DNA of 64,000 nucleotides from Scybalomonas sp905214925 (GCA_905214925.1 CAJMOB010000012.1:33526-97525), one strand, 5' to 3'; counted from the stretch's first letter, positions 8,241 to 17,348 are shown. The notes: generated by a model from the letters alone, not told the origin. Numbers and translations: made by a program.

Positions 8241-9442
8241 TACTTGCCTCTTCTCTTTTTATCTTCTAAATAATCAATTGAAACTTGTGCCAATATAGCG
8301 ACTGTTTGATATAAACAGTCTTCATCAAGGTTAAACTTGCAATTATGAATTGGATATATACAGTCTTTTTCTTTATTTCCAACGCCTGTAAAAAAGTAAC
8401 AAGAAGGAACGTTTTCAGAAAAGGAACTAAAATCATCTCCACCCATAAAAAGAAACTCTTCTTCCATAAGAGCTTCTTCTCCTAATAGCTTTTGTACAGA
8501 TTGTTTTACATATTGGGTTACGATAGGATTGTTTATAACGGAACCAATTGGTATCTCATAATGAACTTCTACTTCAGCACCATGAATCTCTCCAATCCCA
8601 TATGCTATTTTTTCTATCTTTTTTAATAAGAGTTCTGCGTCTTCTCTCGAAAATGTCCTGATTGTCCCACTCATTTCTCCCATTTCAGGAATCACATTCT
8701 GCGTCTCGCCTGAATGTATCTTAGTAATACTAATCACTGCCTTCTGTTTTGGAGATAATAAAATTCTCTGAATAGAAGAAATCTCATTATATATTTGATT
8801 CAATATCAAAATGGGATCGATACAGCCAAACGGTTCTGCTGCATGCCCCCCCTTTCCCTTTACTTGAATACGAAAACTTGCTGGTGTTGTTGTAACACCA
8901 CCTGATGAAATGCTATATTTTCCGATTGGAATAGTTGGTGATACATGAGAGGCAATTGCAATATCTACCTCTGGGTTTTGCAATACCCCTCCTTCAATCA
9001 TCTCTCTTATACCAATTCCTTTTCCTTCTTCACATAACTGAAATACAACTTTAACACTCCCATAGATTCTCTCTCTATGCTCTTGTAAAATCGCTGCTGC
9101 TCCAAGCAACCAAGCCGTATGAGCATCATGTCCACAGGCATGCATTCTCTTGTCTAGTTTAGAACGATAAGCTATCTGTGTCTCCTCTTGAATCGGAAGC
9201 GCATCCATATCTGCTCTCAATAAAACACAACCACCTGTGTTTTCTCCCTCTATACAGGCGATAATTCCAATTTTATGGGAATATTGATAATGTACTCCAA
9301 ACTCTTCTAATTTTGCTCTTACATATTGAATAGTTTGATTCATTTCAGAGCCTAACTCTGGGTAGGAATGCAACTGTCTTCGTATATCGACTAATTCCTC
9401 TTGCAATTCTCTTGCCATTTCTAAAACACTATTATATGCCAT
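8240..9442 (-). CDS. M20-family amidohydrolase (hippurate hydrolase/aminoacylase-like)
   Basis: About 400 residues, M20D amidohydrolase. Metal ligands are visible in HACGHDAHTAW and in the CEEGKGIG region, with a late HNCKFNLDED metal motif. These enzymes hydrolyse N-acyl, N-aroyl or related amide bonds of amino acids. ATG at 9442 is preferred over the GTG at 9451 because AGGTG sits 5 bases upstream. It overlaps the permease gene, so import and deacylation are likely linked. A second M20 enzyme of the same branch is found at 26604-27779. Confidence 0.87.
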   Translation of the reverse strand: MAYNSVLEMARELQEELVDIRRQLHSYPELGSEMNQTIQYVRAKLEEFGVHYQYSHKIGIIACIEGENTGGCVLLRADMDALPIQEETQIAYRSKLDKRMHACGHDAHTAWLLGAAAILQEHRERIYGSVKVVFQLCEEGKGIGIREMIEGGVLQNPEVDIAIASHVSPTIPIGKYSISSGGVTTTPASFRIQVKGKGGHAAEPFGCIDPILILNQIYNEISSIQRILLSPKQKAVISITKIHSGETQNVIPEMGEMSGTIRTFSREDAELLLKKIEKIAYGIGEIHGAEVEVHYEIPIGSVINNPIVTQYVKQSVQKLLGEEALMEEEFLFMGGDDFSSFSENVPSCYFFTGVGNKEKDCIYPIHNCKFNLDEDCLYQTVAILAQVSIDYLEDKKRRGK

Positions 9443-9515
9443 CTTTTTCACCTAATAAAACTACTTTCTACTACTTTCTATGAATAAACTTTATTGCTAT
9501 CATCAAACTTCTTAT

Positions 9516-10265
9516 TTATGCCATAGTGAATTGTAAAAATTGCTTTAATCTTGGATTTTTAGGTGCCTCTAAAATTTCCTTTGGACTTCCATCTTCTATA
9601 ATTCTTCCATCATCCATAAATAAAATTCTTGTAGCAACTTCTTTTGCAAATTTAATTTCATGAGTCACCAAAATCATAGTAACTCCTTCTTCTGCTAATA
9701 ATTGAATCGTACGCAAAACTTCTCCCACTAATTCTGGATCTAAAGCTGATGTTGGTTCATCTAATAACAAAACATTTGGATTGACTGCCATCGCCCTTGC
9801 AATTCCAACTCTTTGTTGTTGTCCCCCAGAAATTTTACATGGATAGAAATCTTTTTTATCAAGCATTCCAACTTTACTAAGTAAAGTTTCCGCAATCTTT
9901 CTTGCCTCCGTTTTTTTCATTTTATGTACAACAACTAATGCCTCCATTACGTTTTCCAAGACCGTTTTATTTTTAAACAAATGATTTCCTTGAAATACCA
10001 TAGAGGAATGCTTTCTTAATCTCAAAATTTCTTTCCTCGTTACATGTTCTGCATCTACTGTGACATCTCCTACTGTTATTTTCCCTTTAGTAGGATAAGT
10101 CAAATAATTAATACAACGTAGAAAAGTAGATTTCCCAGTTCCCGAAGGACCTATAATCGCTACAATTTCATTTTTTTCTATATCAATAGAAATATCCTTT
10201 AAAATTTCGACTTCACCTTCAAATGTTTTACTTAGGTGTTCGATTTTCACCATAACTTCACCCAT
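9516..10265 (-). CDS. Amino-acid ABC transporter ATP-binding protein
   Basis: About 249 residues, polar amino-acid uptake type (GlnQ/HisP-like). It shows Walker A GPSGTGKST, signature ISGGQQQRV, Walker B VLLLDEP and the H-loop in VTHEIKFA. The start at 10265 has AGAGGT at 6 bases; the ORF extends a further nine codons upstream without better signals. It energises the two permeases encoded on either side in this operon. Confidence 0.9.
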   Translation of the reverse strand: MGEVMVKIEHLSKTFEGEVEILKDISIDIEKNEIVAIIGPSGTGKSTFLRCINYLTYPTKGKITVGDVTVDAEHVTRKEILRLRKHSSMVFQGNHLFKNKTVLENVMEALVVVHKMKKTEARKIAETLLSKVGMLDKKDFYPCKISGGQQQRVGIARAMAVNPNVLLLDEPTSALDPELVGEVLRTIQLLAEEGVTMILVTHEIKFAKEVATRILFMDDGRIIEDGSPKEILEAPKNPRLKQFLQFTMA

Positions 10266-10315
10266 ATGTTTACCTCTACTCGTTTCAATCATTTTATATG
10301 TTTGATTTCTTCTTA

Positions 10316-11134
10316 TTAATTTGTAATATACTTTGTCATATCTTCATATAACCACTTTTCTGTAATTTTTGCACAAGTACCATCTTCTAACATTTCTTCT
10401 AAAACTTTATCCACTTCTTCTTTTATTTTTTCTCCACGCTCTGTTTTGGAATAAAAATATCCAACATTGCTTGCTACCAAACTTTCATCTAAAATTTTTA
10501 ATGTTTCCCCTGTATTTTTCATATATTCATTCATGGTAGTCATGGCTCCTCCAACTGCATCTAAACGGCCTAAGTTTAAATCTGCAAGGGCAGTTGAAGT
10601 CATTTCATAAAGAGCTAATTCAAAGTTACTTTCTTTTGACATTTCTTCCAAAATCGTTTGACTTGCTTGTCCAGAACAAACACCAACTTTTTTTCCGGCT
10701 AAATCTTCAATGCTATTAATATCCTTATCTCCATCCTGAACCGCAACCCTTTGAGCATCTCCATAATATGGAATCGAAGCATAATATTTCTCAGTTCTTT
10801 CTTCCTTAATAGCAAAACAGTTTGCAGCAACATCGGCACGTTTTGCATCTAACTCACCAAAAACAGAATCAAAACTAGCTTGTTTTACTTCAATTTCCCA
10901 TCCAGTTCTCTTGGCTATCTCTTCCCACATCTCTGCATCAATTCCCGTCCAATTTTGCTTATCATCTAGTAAACTATATGGTAACCCATTACCAGATGTA
11001 GCAATCGTAACCTTTGTGATCTCCTCTTCCCCTTTTGTATCTTCTACTTTTGTTTGTCCACAACCACCAAGTGCTATCATTGTAACCACTCCAACACAAA
11101 TTGCTGCCATACATTTTTTCATTTCCTTTTTCAT
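10316..11134 (-). CDS. Amino-acid ABC transporter substrate-binding lipoprotein (first copy)
   Basis: About 272 residues, family-3 solute-binding protein with signal peptide and lipobox ALGGC. It is related to, but more diverged than, the two tandem copies at the operon end. ATG at 11134 is chosen (GGAG 7 bases upstream) over TTG at 11140. Placed between the first permease and the ATPase, it is the cognate receptor of the core transporter. Confidence 0.87.
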   Translation of the reverse strand: MKKEMKKCMAAICVGVVTMIALGGCGQTKVEDTKGEEEITKVTIATSGNGLPYSLLDDKQNWTGIDAEMWEEIAKRTGWEIEVKQASFDSVFGELDAKRADVAANCFAIKEERTEKYYASIPYYGDAQRVAVQDGDKDINSIEDLAGKKVGVCSGQASQTILEEMSKESNFELALYEMTSTALADLNLGRLDAVGGAMTTMNEYMKNTGETLKILDESLVASNVGYFYSKTERGEKIKEEVDKVLEEMLEDGTCAKITEKWLYEDMTKYITN

Positions 11135-11163
11135 TTTCAATCTCCTATCATTTTATCTATATT

Positions 11164-11838
11164 TTAATAAATACTAGCACAACGCTTTTCTATATATTTA
11201 TGCAAACACCCAAATACAAAAATAATACACCAATATATCAACATAACTGCGGCATAAATTTCAAAATATCGAAATGTCCTTGCACCTTCAATTTTTGCCG
11301 CTCCCATAATATCAGATACACCTAGCATAAAGGATAGTGCTGACATTTTAATTAAGTTGATAATATCGTTCGATAATGGTGGCAGTGCTACTCGAATCGC
11401 TTGTGGTAAAAGAATTCGAACAGTCATTTGTACTCGAGACATCCCCAATGAATATGCTGCTTCTTTCTGTCCTTCATCAACAGAAATCAGAGCTGCTCTC
11501 ATACTCTCAGACATAAAGGCTGCAAAATTTAAACTCATCACTATGGAAACAGCATAAATTGGTGTGATATTTCGAACGATTTCACTAAACATAGCAATTC
11601 CAAAATAGAAAAAATATAACTGTGCAACAATTGGCGTTCCTCTCATAAAAGATATATACGCCTTAACAATTGGATATAAAATTTTCACTTTATAGTATGT
11701 AATGATAGCTAATAAGAATCCTAATAATAGGGAAAATATTAATGCTATCACTGTAATCTCCATTGTTACATTTAATTTGACAGCTATTTTAGGTAATACT
11801 TCTAAAAAATATCTAATATCAAACATACTCCCCAACAT
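11164..11838 (-). CDS. Amino-acid ABC transporter permease (first), operon head
   Basis: 224-residue HisMQ-family permease with hydrophobic helices and the EAA-loop segment AAYSLGMSRVQMTVRI. It is the first gene of the roughly 8.6-kb minus-strand operon. GGGAGG lies 12 bases before the ATG; M5 (11826) is a possible alternative start. No clear sigma-A promoter was spotted in the 200 bases shared with divergent yccF. Confidence 0.87.
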   Translation of the reverse strand: MLGSMFDIRYFLEVLPKIAVKLNVTMEITVIALIFSLLLGFLLAIITYYKVKILYPIVKAYISFMRGTPIVAQLYFFYFGIAMFSEIVRNITPIYAVSIVMSLNFAAFMSESMRAALISVDEGQKEAAYSLGMSRVQMTVRILLPQAIRVALPPLSNDIINLIKMSALSFMLGVSDIMGAAKIEGARTFRYFEIYAAVMLIYWCIIFVFGCLHKYIEKRCASIY

Positions 11839-11968
11839 TTTCTTCTACTTCCTCCCTTTTTTATATTTCTTTTTTATTTATAAATTCCTATTTTATTATA
11901 ATAATCATCAATTTTTTTAGCAAATTCTTTCTTAAAAGAACTTGCCTCATAAAAGATGACAAAATTAA

Positions 11969-11997
11969 TTGACGATGATAGCATATAAATGTAATAT
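11969..11997 (+). promoter_or_regulatory. Probable yccF promoter
   Basis: TTGACG (11969-11974), 17-base spacer, TAATAT (11992-11997), 45 bases before the yccF start codon. Confidence 0.5.
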
Positions 11998-12042
11998 AAA
12001 GAAAAAAAGCATTAAAAATAAAAATAGATACGAGGAGTTTTT

Positions 12043-12402
12043 ATGGGCTATTTAGGTAATATCATATGGTTTTTATGTGGCGGTGCCTTTGGCGCTATTG
12101 GCTGGTTTTTAGCAGGATGCCTTTGGTGTATTAGTATTATCGGTATTCCAATCGGTCTTCAATGCTTTAAATTTGCTACACTTAGCTTGTTTCCATTTGG
12201 AAAAGAAGTAACATATGGCGGTAGTGTCGTTTCCCTCTTAATGAATATTATATGGTTATTAATATCAGGAATCCCATTGGCTATCCACCATCTTTTTTGG
12301 GGAATTGTTTTCTGCATTACAATTATCGGAGTTCCATTTGGCATGCAGCACTTTAAATTAGCCAAACTAGCACTTATGCCATTTGGTGCGGAAGTTTCCT
12401 AA
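12043..12402 (+). CDS. yccF: YccF-domain inner-membrane protein
   Basis: 119 residues consisting of two YccF repeats, each with NIIW…GIP(I/F)G(L/M)Q and a final FPFG/MPFG. There are about four membrane segments. The family is widespread and lacks a firm biochemical function. Ribosome binding site GAGGAG lies 7 bases upstream of the ATG. It stands alone, divergent from the ABC operon and followed by a terminator-like hairpin. Confidence 0.9.
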   Translation: MGYLGNIIWFLCGGAFGAIGWFLAGCLWCISIIGIPIGLQCFKFATLSLFPFGKEVTYGGSVVSLLMNIIWLLISGIPLAIHHLFWGIVFCITIIGVPFGMQHFKLAKLALMPFGAEVS

Positions 12403-12555
12403 CTTTGTGATTTTCTCACGTTCATAGGTAGAGTCAACATTATAAATGTTCGCGAGCATTCGTCATAAACTTATGTAAGTATAGTTTTCGACTCATTGCT
12501 TTCGCGTAAAATAGAAATGCAAGCATTTCTGCTTGACTTATATCTTCCACGCAAA

Positions 12556-12600
12556 GAAAAAAAGAGGAAGTCCCATTTTGGAAGAACTTCTTCTTTTTTC
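12556..12600. terminator. Intrinsic terminator
   Basis: Hairpin of AAAAAGAGGAAGT with ACTTCTTCTTTTTT-type arms and a 13-base loop. It can end yccF (plus) and the decayed minus-strand gene. The 150 bases before it (12403-12555) hold no gene. Confidence 0.65.
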
Positions 12601-12601
12601 C

Positions 12602-12949
12602 TTATTCATTTTCACATTGTTGAATCAATCTTAAATTTTCTATTTCATCCACATAGTCACCCATCATTCCATCATAAATCTTTCCGTCCTCTGATACTGC
12701 ATACCAAAAACTTGTAGAGATATGATCCCCTATATCATCATATCCATGGAAATTGTAACCTTGCTCAATCATACTATCGAACTCTATATGTTCTGGAATA
12801 TAAGCATTGTTATCATCTAAGTATTTCTTTAAATATTCTAGTGCTTGATTCTCATTCTGTATCTAGGCTCCAATCTCTTCCTTTTCTGATTCCTCAGCTT
12901 CTTTAGCAGCAGCATCTATTTGTTCTAAATAATACTGTGTGGATTTTGA
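12602..12949 (-). pseudogene. Decayed C-terminal gene fragment with internal TAG
   Basis: Minus-strand frame from about 12949 to the stop at 12602-12604. It begins SKSTQYYLEQIDAAAKEAEE, has a TAG stop at 12863-12865, then resumes as NQALEYLKKYLDD and FWYAVSEDGKIYDGMMGDYV. The acidic Ala/Glu-rich stretch and later compact part look like the extracytoplasmic end of a larger protein. It abuts the kinase fragment in another frame, so both may derive from one deleted gene. The family is not recognised. Confidence 0.55.
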
Positions 12950-13359
12950 TCATATAACATAGAACGTGCTTGGCATAGTTGATTTACAATTGATATAACC
13001 TCTTCTTCTGTAAAACAGGAAACCTTTTCGCCCTCTTCTTCTCTTTCTTCTTTGCGTTCCTCTAACAGTTCTCGCAAACTATTTCCATCAATATATTCCT
13101 CTAACACGTACGTATCGCCCTTATAATATATGACTTTATAAATAATTGGAAGGTTGGGGTGATGGATTTGCTCTAACTTCTTATAAATAGATACTAAGTC
13201 TTTTTGATAATATTGCTTTAAAATACAACTTCCCTCTATTTGTTTATACAAAACAAGATCAACTTTACTTTTTTCTCCATCTTTTATGGAACACATGATC
13301 TCAAACTGAGAAGAAAAAAACTGGAATCCTAAATCAGAACTTTCCTTACTGTTCTCCAT
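12925..13359 (-). pseudogene. Truncated Ser/Thr protein kinase (N-lobe only)
   Basis: 144 residues resembling the N-lobe of a Hanks-type kinase: lysine-bearing ILKQYY, then LEQIHHPNLPIIYKVI, the hinge YVLEEYIDGNSLRELLE and FTEEEVISIVNQLCQA. The protein ends where the catalytic HRD loop should begin; DFG and the entire C-lobe are missing. The glycine-rich loop is not evident. Downstream sequence continues as a different frame of an unrelated-looking C-terminal region, which suggests an internal deletion with frame loss. No activity is expected. Confidence 0.65.
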
Positions 13360-13402
13360 TCAACAAGTCAACCTCTCCATTTTCAATCAATAGTTCGTCA
13401 AT

Positions 13403-13783
13403 TTAATGGCTGTGTAAATGGTTGCTTAATCCATACAGAATAATAGAATCCCAGGTTTTTCTTGGATATAATTCTTTATGACCTGTACATTTTAATAGCC
13501 TATCGATTTCTTCTTTTGTGGCACCTAAACTAAATCCAATTTGAACCATTTTTTTCCGAGATAAAATCTTTTTATCATTTTTAACTTGATATAAATGTGG
13601 TTTTGATACTCCAGCTGTTTTACTAATTCTTAAAGCATTTGTTCCATATTTCTCACATAAATCTTGAAAATATTGTCCAAAAGTTTTATTTTCATGTTTA
13701 TGTTCTTCAATCCACTACTCTAGCTCTTCCTTGTGTTTCAGAGATGCCAGTTCATTCATTAAATCCTTCGTAGGTTTGTCCAT
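13403..13783 (-). pseudogene. HTH-type DNA-binding protein interrupted by TAG
   Basis: A frame from ATG 13783 (AGGAGA upstream) to TAA at 13403-13405 encodes about 126 residues with an XRE/Cro-like helix-turn-helix: TNALRISKTAGVSKPHLYQV. A later segment reads ATKEEIDRLLKCTGHKELYP. A TAG at 13715-13717 interrupts it after 22 codons, so the track-length frames miss it. It was probably a CAG or TGG codon before mutation. It lies directly upstream of the kinase fragment in the same direction, so kinase and HTH protein may have formed one unit. Confidence 0.65.
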
Positions 13784-13952
13784 ATTACTCTCTCCTATTG
13801 CTTGTATTTCTCTTATATCCTTTTTTCCATCGTTCTATAACAAAATATCTTGTTTTACCATATTTTGCTATTGGGTATTCATTTTATCATTCTTTTATTC
13901 TTTTTTCGTCTTCTCTCAGGAGACAATACATTTTCTTCAGAAAGTGCTTCAT

Positions 13953-14144
13953 TCATTGTAATTTCACCACATACCCAAAAGATGAGTCCTCCTCATTACC
14001 TCTTGAATAGATCGTAATCCCTTTGCTATTACTATAGACAGAATATTCTGTCACTATAAAAATAGAATTCTCCTTATCATATATTTTTTTAATTTCCTTA
14101 TTATCATATGATAAAAATGATAAAAGCTCGTCTCCTTTGTGCAT
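13953..14144 (-). CDS. Small hypothetical or remnant ORF
   Basis: 63-codon frame containing SIFIVTEYSVYSNSKGITIYSRGNEEDS (abridged here in the reading: residues about 28-55). The composition looks protein-like with beta strands, but the ATG has no ribosome binding site, and neighbouring genes are decayed. It could be the C-terminal remnant of a larger secreted protein. No family recognised. Confidence 0.3.
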   Translation of the reverse strand: MHKGDELLSFLSYDNKEIKKIYDKENSIFIVTEYSVYSNSKGITIYSRGNEEDSSFGYVVKLQ

Positions 14145-14423
14145 ACTTAGGGATTAGTCTCGTATCCCCCTATATGAAAAATAAAAAATTCTGTGCTCAT
14201 ATTAATAAGACTCATTAAGAAACAATTTTTTGTATGTTATACTCCATATAAAGATAATAAATAGTATCTATAATAATAATATTTCTTGTACGATGGAGAG
14301 AGTAGAAAAGAATGAGAAATGGAACTTGCTTTTGTAGCAAAAGCTGGAATTAGAGCAAAATGTCATTGAAAACTATATAAAAAAGAAAAGTGAATAAATA
14401 ACGATGAAAACTATATCTATATA
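14145..14423. other. Gene-free stretch
   Basis: AT-rich. A short GCTTTTGTAGCAAAAGC hairpin lies near 14325-14345. The word AATAACGATGAAAA near 14396 recurs near 43317. No gene with a ribosome binding site was seen. Confidence 0.4.
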
Positions 14424-14462
14424 AAAGAAAGAGAAGCTCGTCTTTGATCTTCTCTTTCTTTT
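14424..14462 (-). terminator. Terminator of the P-type ATPase gene
   Basis: Inverted repeat of AAAGAAAGAGAAG with CTTCTCTTTCTTT around a 12-base loop, just after the ATPase stop on the minus strand and followed by a T-rich tract. Confidence 0.8.
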
Positions 14463-14467
14463 TCTTC

Positions 14468-17080
14468 CTATATCTTCTTAAACCATCCCATCATCTTCTG
14501 TATCTCTACAAATATCAAAGGCGAGATGGATAAAATGGCAACGAAAAACCAATGTCCAAATCCCATATTTTGTAGCCCTACTATACGAGCTACAGGTGTT
14601 ATAATAGGGATGGCGATCATAATGATAGCTCCCATCATTGTCGTTCCTAACAACAAACGGTTCCCTGTAAATCCAATTTTAAAAATAGAAAGATGACTTC
14701 TGCAATTATACATATGAACGATTGTTGTCAATCCCATAACAACAAATGTCATAGATTGGGCAATACTATGAGTCGCTGTTCTACTACCGACATTGAAATG
14801 TTCACCAATAAAAATAGCTAATAGAGTAGAGATTGTAAAAACAATGGAAATACTTACAATTTTTTGAATCATGCCATCGGAAAAAATACTAGTTCCTTTC
14901 TTCACTGGAGACTGTTTCATAAGATCAGGTTCTGCTTTTTCCACACACAAACTAAATCCTGGGATACCATCTGCTACCACCTTAATAATCAGTAGCTGGA
15001 TCGCTGTAATCGGTGCTCCCCAACCTAAAATTAAGGAAATTAAAACAATTGTGATAGCAGAAATATTGCATCCAAGCATCGCATAAATGGATTTTCTAAT
15101 GTTGGAATATACTCTTCGTCCTTCTTGTATTGCTGTTACAATGGTTGAGAAATTATCATCCAACAAAATCATATCCGATGCTTCCTTTGCAACATCTGTT
15201 CCAGATCCCATCGCAATCCCTACATCAGAAGCCTTTAGGGCTGGTGCATCATTAACACCATCTCCAGTCATAGCAACAATCTCATCTTTCTTTTGAAATG
15301 CTTTTACAATCCTTATTTTATCTTCTGGTGAAGTTCTAGCAAATACCCGATAGTCTTCGATTACATTTTCTAATTCTTCATCTAACATAGAGTGCAAAGT
15401 GGCACTATCCATAATTTTTTTATCTCCATACAAGATACCAATTTGCTCTGCAATGGCTTTTGCAGTATTCACATGGTCTCCTGTAATCATCACTGTTTTA
15501 ATTCCTGCTTCTTTTGCCACCTGTACTGCATGAACACTTTCTTCTCTCGGAGGATCGATAATACCAACTAAACCATAAAATGTAATATTATTTTCTAATG
15601 TCTTGGCAGTAAGTTCTGTTGGCATTTCAGAATAATAGGAAAAACCAACACCAATAACACGAAGTGCTTGATTCGCAAAGGAATCATGTACTTCTTTTAT
15701 TTTGTTATGTAATCCTTCTTCTTGCTTGATTGGCAAACGATCGATAGCCCCTTTTGTAATGGATAGATAACGATCTTTTACTTTATATACCACTGTCATT
15801 AACTTCCTTGTAGAATCGAATGGAATTTCATAAATCTTTTCGTATTCCTTTAACTGATGATCAAAATCTTTGATTTTCGAATACGCCATATTTGCAATGG
15901 CAAGTTCTGTTGGATTTCCAATTTTACTATCCTTTTTTAATCCTTCACTACTAGATAGCATTAGCAATTTTAATAACTCTTCTTCCTCTTCTTTCAAAGA
16001 ATGTTTCGCATTCTTCGGTTCTGTTTCTACTGTCCATATTTTTTCAATACACATTTTATTTTGAGTCAGTGTCCCTGTTTTGTCCGAGCAAATGACGGAT
16101 ATATTACCAACCGTTTCTACGGCTGTTGGTGTTTGAACAATGGTATTTTTCTTTGCCATATTGCTAATTCCATAGGAAAGAGATATTGTTACAACGACAG
16201 GCATAACTTCTGGAATCGCAGCGACAGCAACCGAAATCGCAACCATAATCATACTCATAAAATCATTTCCATAAATCCATCCAATGACGAAAGAAATGAG
16301 GGCAGAAATAATTGCAACAACACTTAATGTTTTCCCAAGTTTTTGCATTCGAATTTGAAGTGGGGATAATGCAACTTCCTCATTGGCAAGTAATTTCGAA
16401 ATTCTTCCTATCTCTGTCTCAACTCCTGTACGAGTAACAACCGCTGTACATTTTCCTGATAGAACAAGAGACCCTGAATAAACCATATGTTTACAATCCC
16501 CAATTGGTATATTTTCTGCTGGTTCAAACATGGCATCTTTTGCCACTGGTTCACTTTCTCCTGTCAATAAGGATTCATCTACCATGAAATTTGCTTCTTG
16601 TAAAATACGAGCATCCGCTGGAACTCGATCACCAGTACCTAAAATAAGGATATCTCCAGGAACGAGCATTTTTGAATCCACCTTTTCTCTTTTTCCTTCT
16701 CTAAGAACGGTACTCTTTTGCGTGTGATACTGCTTTAATGCATCTACTGATTTCTCGGCTTTTATTTGCTCTCGAACCGATAAAATAATATTTAGTATAA
16801 TAATCCCCATAATTACAATAGGTTCTGTTATATTGTCTGGATGCTCTTTTAACGCAATATAGGTGGATAATATCACTGCAACAAAAAGAATAAGAATCGT
16901 AATATCTTGAAACGAACTTAAAATATGTTCAAAAATAGATTTTCTTTTTTCCTCTTTTAGCTTATTTACTCCATATATCTCCATTCTCTTTTTTACTTCT
17001 GCCTCGCTTAATCCTTGTTGAACTGTATCGCCTAAATCCAACAATACTGCATTCAACTCTATAACTTCATGTTTCTTCAT
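14468..17080 (-). CDS. P-type cation-transporting ATPase (P2 type, ion uncertain)
   Basis: 870 residues, full length for a P2 ATPase: N-terminal cation-ATPase domain, TGES (173-176), M4 PEVMP (290-294), phosphorylation site SDKTGTLT (D333), ATP-binding KGA, hinge TGDGVNDAP, and six C-terminal helices. By position it resembles calcium pumps, but ligand positions differ: PEVMP instead of PEGLP, A675 where SERCA-like pumps have the M5 Glu, and K700-x3-D704 in M6 where Asn-x3-Asp is usual. Ca2+ as substrate is therefore uncertain; Mn2+, Na+ or Mg2+ are alternatives. Single gene with its own terminator, preceded by a leader with an intrinsic terminator. Confidence 0.88.
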   Translation of the reverse strand: MKKHEVIELNAVLLDLGDTVQQGLSEAEVKKRMEIYGVNKLKEEKRKSIFEHILSSFQDITILILFVAVILSTYIALKEHPDNITEPIVIMGIIILNIILSVREQIKAEKSVDALKQYHTQKSTVLREGKREKVDSKMLVPGDILILGTGDRVPADARILQEANFMVDESLLTGESEPVAKDAMFEPAENIPIGDCKHMVYSGSLVLSGKCTAVVTRTGVETEIGRISKLLANEEVALSPLQIRMQKLGKTLSVVAIISALISFVIGWIYGNDFMSMIMVAISVAVAAIPEVMPVVVTISLSYGISNMAKKNTIVQTPTAVETVGNISVICSDKTGTLTQNKMCIEKIWTVETEPKNAKHSLKEEEEELLKLLMLSSSEGLKKDSKIGNPTELAIANMAYSKIKDFDHQLKEYEKIYEIPFDSTRKLMTVVYKVKDRYLSITKGAIDRLPIKQEEGLHNKIKEVHDSFANQALRVIGVGFSYYSEMPTELTAKTLENNITFYGLVGIIDPPREESVHAVQVAKEAGIKTVMITGDHVNTAKAIAEQIGILYGDKKIMDSATLHSMLDEELENVIEDYRVFARTSPEDKIRIVKAFQKKDEIVAMTGDGVNDAPALKASDVGIAMGSGTDVAKEASDMILLDDNFSTIVTAIQEGRRVYSNIRKSIYAMLGCNISAITIVLISLILGWGAPITAIQLLIIKVVADGIPGFSLCVEKAEPDLMKQSPVKKGTSIFSDGMIQKIVSISIVFTISTLLAIFIGEHFNVGSRTATHSIAQSMTFVVMGLTTIVHMYNCRSHLSIFKIGFTGNRLLLGTTMMGAIIMIAIPIITPVARIVGLQNMGFGHWFFVAILSISPLIFVEIQKMMGWFKKI

Positions 17081-17348
17081 TGTTATGTTTTCTCCTTCCT
17101 GAAATCATAATAAACATACTTTTTGAATTTGTTACATTTACGGTCAGCTGCCAAATAAAAGATTGTTTTCGCGAATTTTTTATATTATGGAAAGCGCAAT
17201 TTCCTATAGCAAAAAAAAAGAGCCAACCGACCAACCATAAAGCCTAAGGCTGATCTATTGACTCTAACACTTATTTATTCCGGCGAACAAATAAGCACGT
17301 TTTTATAAAATTTTTCTCTATAGTATCACGGGATATTATCTTTGTCAA
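17081..17348 (-). promoter_or_regulatory. Promoter and terminator-containing leader of the cation ATPase
   Basis: Promoter TTGACA (17343-17348), 17-base spacer, TACTAT (17320-17325). The transcript first folds an 11-bp hairpin with a GCCG loop (17270-17295). It then forms an intrinsic terminator at 17220-17264 whose outer arms GAGTCAA/GTTGGCTC pair (with G-U), followed by nine Ts (17211-17219). About 130 bases later the ATPase starts. The arrangement is that of an attenuated leader. I do not recognise a known riboswitch class (no M-box, yybP-ykoY or NiCo signature). It could alternatively make a short RNA. Confidence 0.6.
17187..17210 (-). repeat. Post-terminator short repeat, divergent copy
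   Basis: Directly after the T-run, the minus strand reads GCTATAGGAAATTGCGCTTTCC, related to the GTTATAGGAAATTCCTCGC copies after other leader terminators in this window. Confidence 0.35.

Noticed and set aside
12496..12717. 73-codon plus-strand ORF after yccF
   Set aside because: Crosses a terminator and lies opposite a recognisable decayed gene; no ribosome binding site.
12863..13717. Two in-frame TAG codons as sign of amber recoding (pyrrolysine-like)
   Set aside because: TAG is used as an ordinary stop in this window (for example at 3278-3280), the surrounding genes are broken in other ways, and no tRNA or pyl gene is seen.
17211..17300. M-box, yybP-ykoY or fluoride riboswitch before the cation ATPase
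   Set aside because: I could not find the conserved core sequences of these classes; only hairpins and a terminator are visible.
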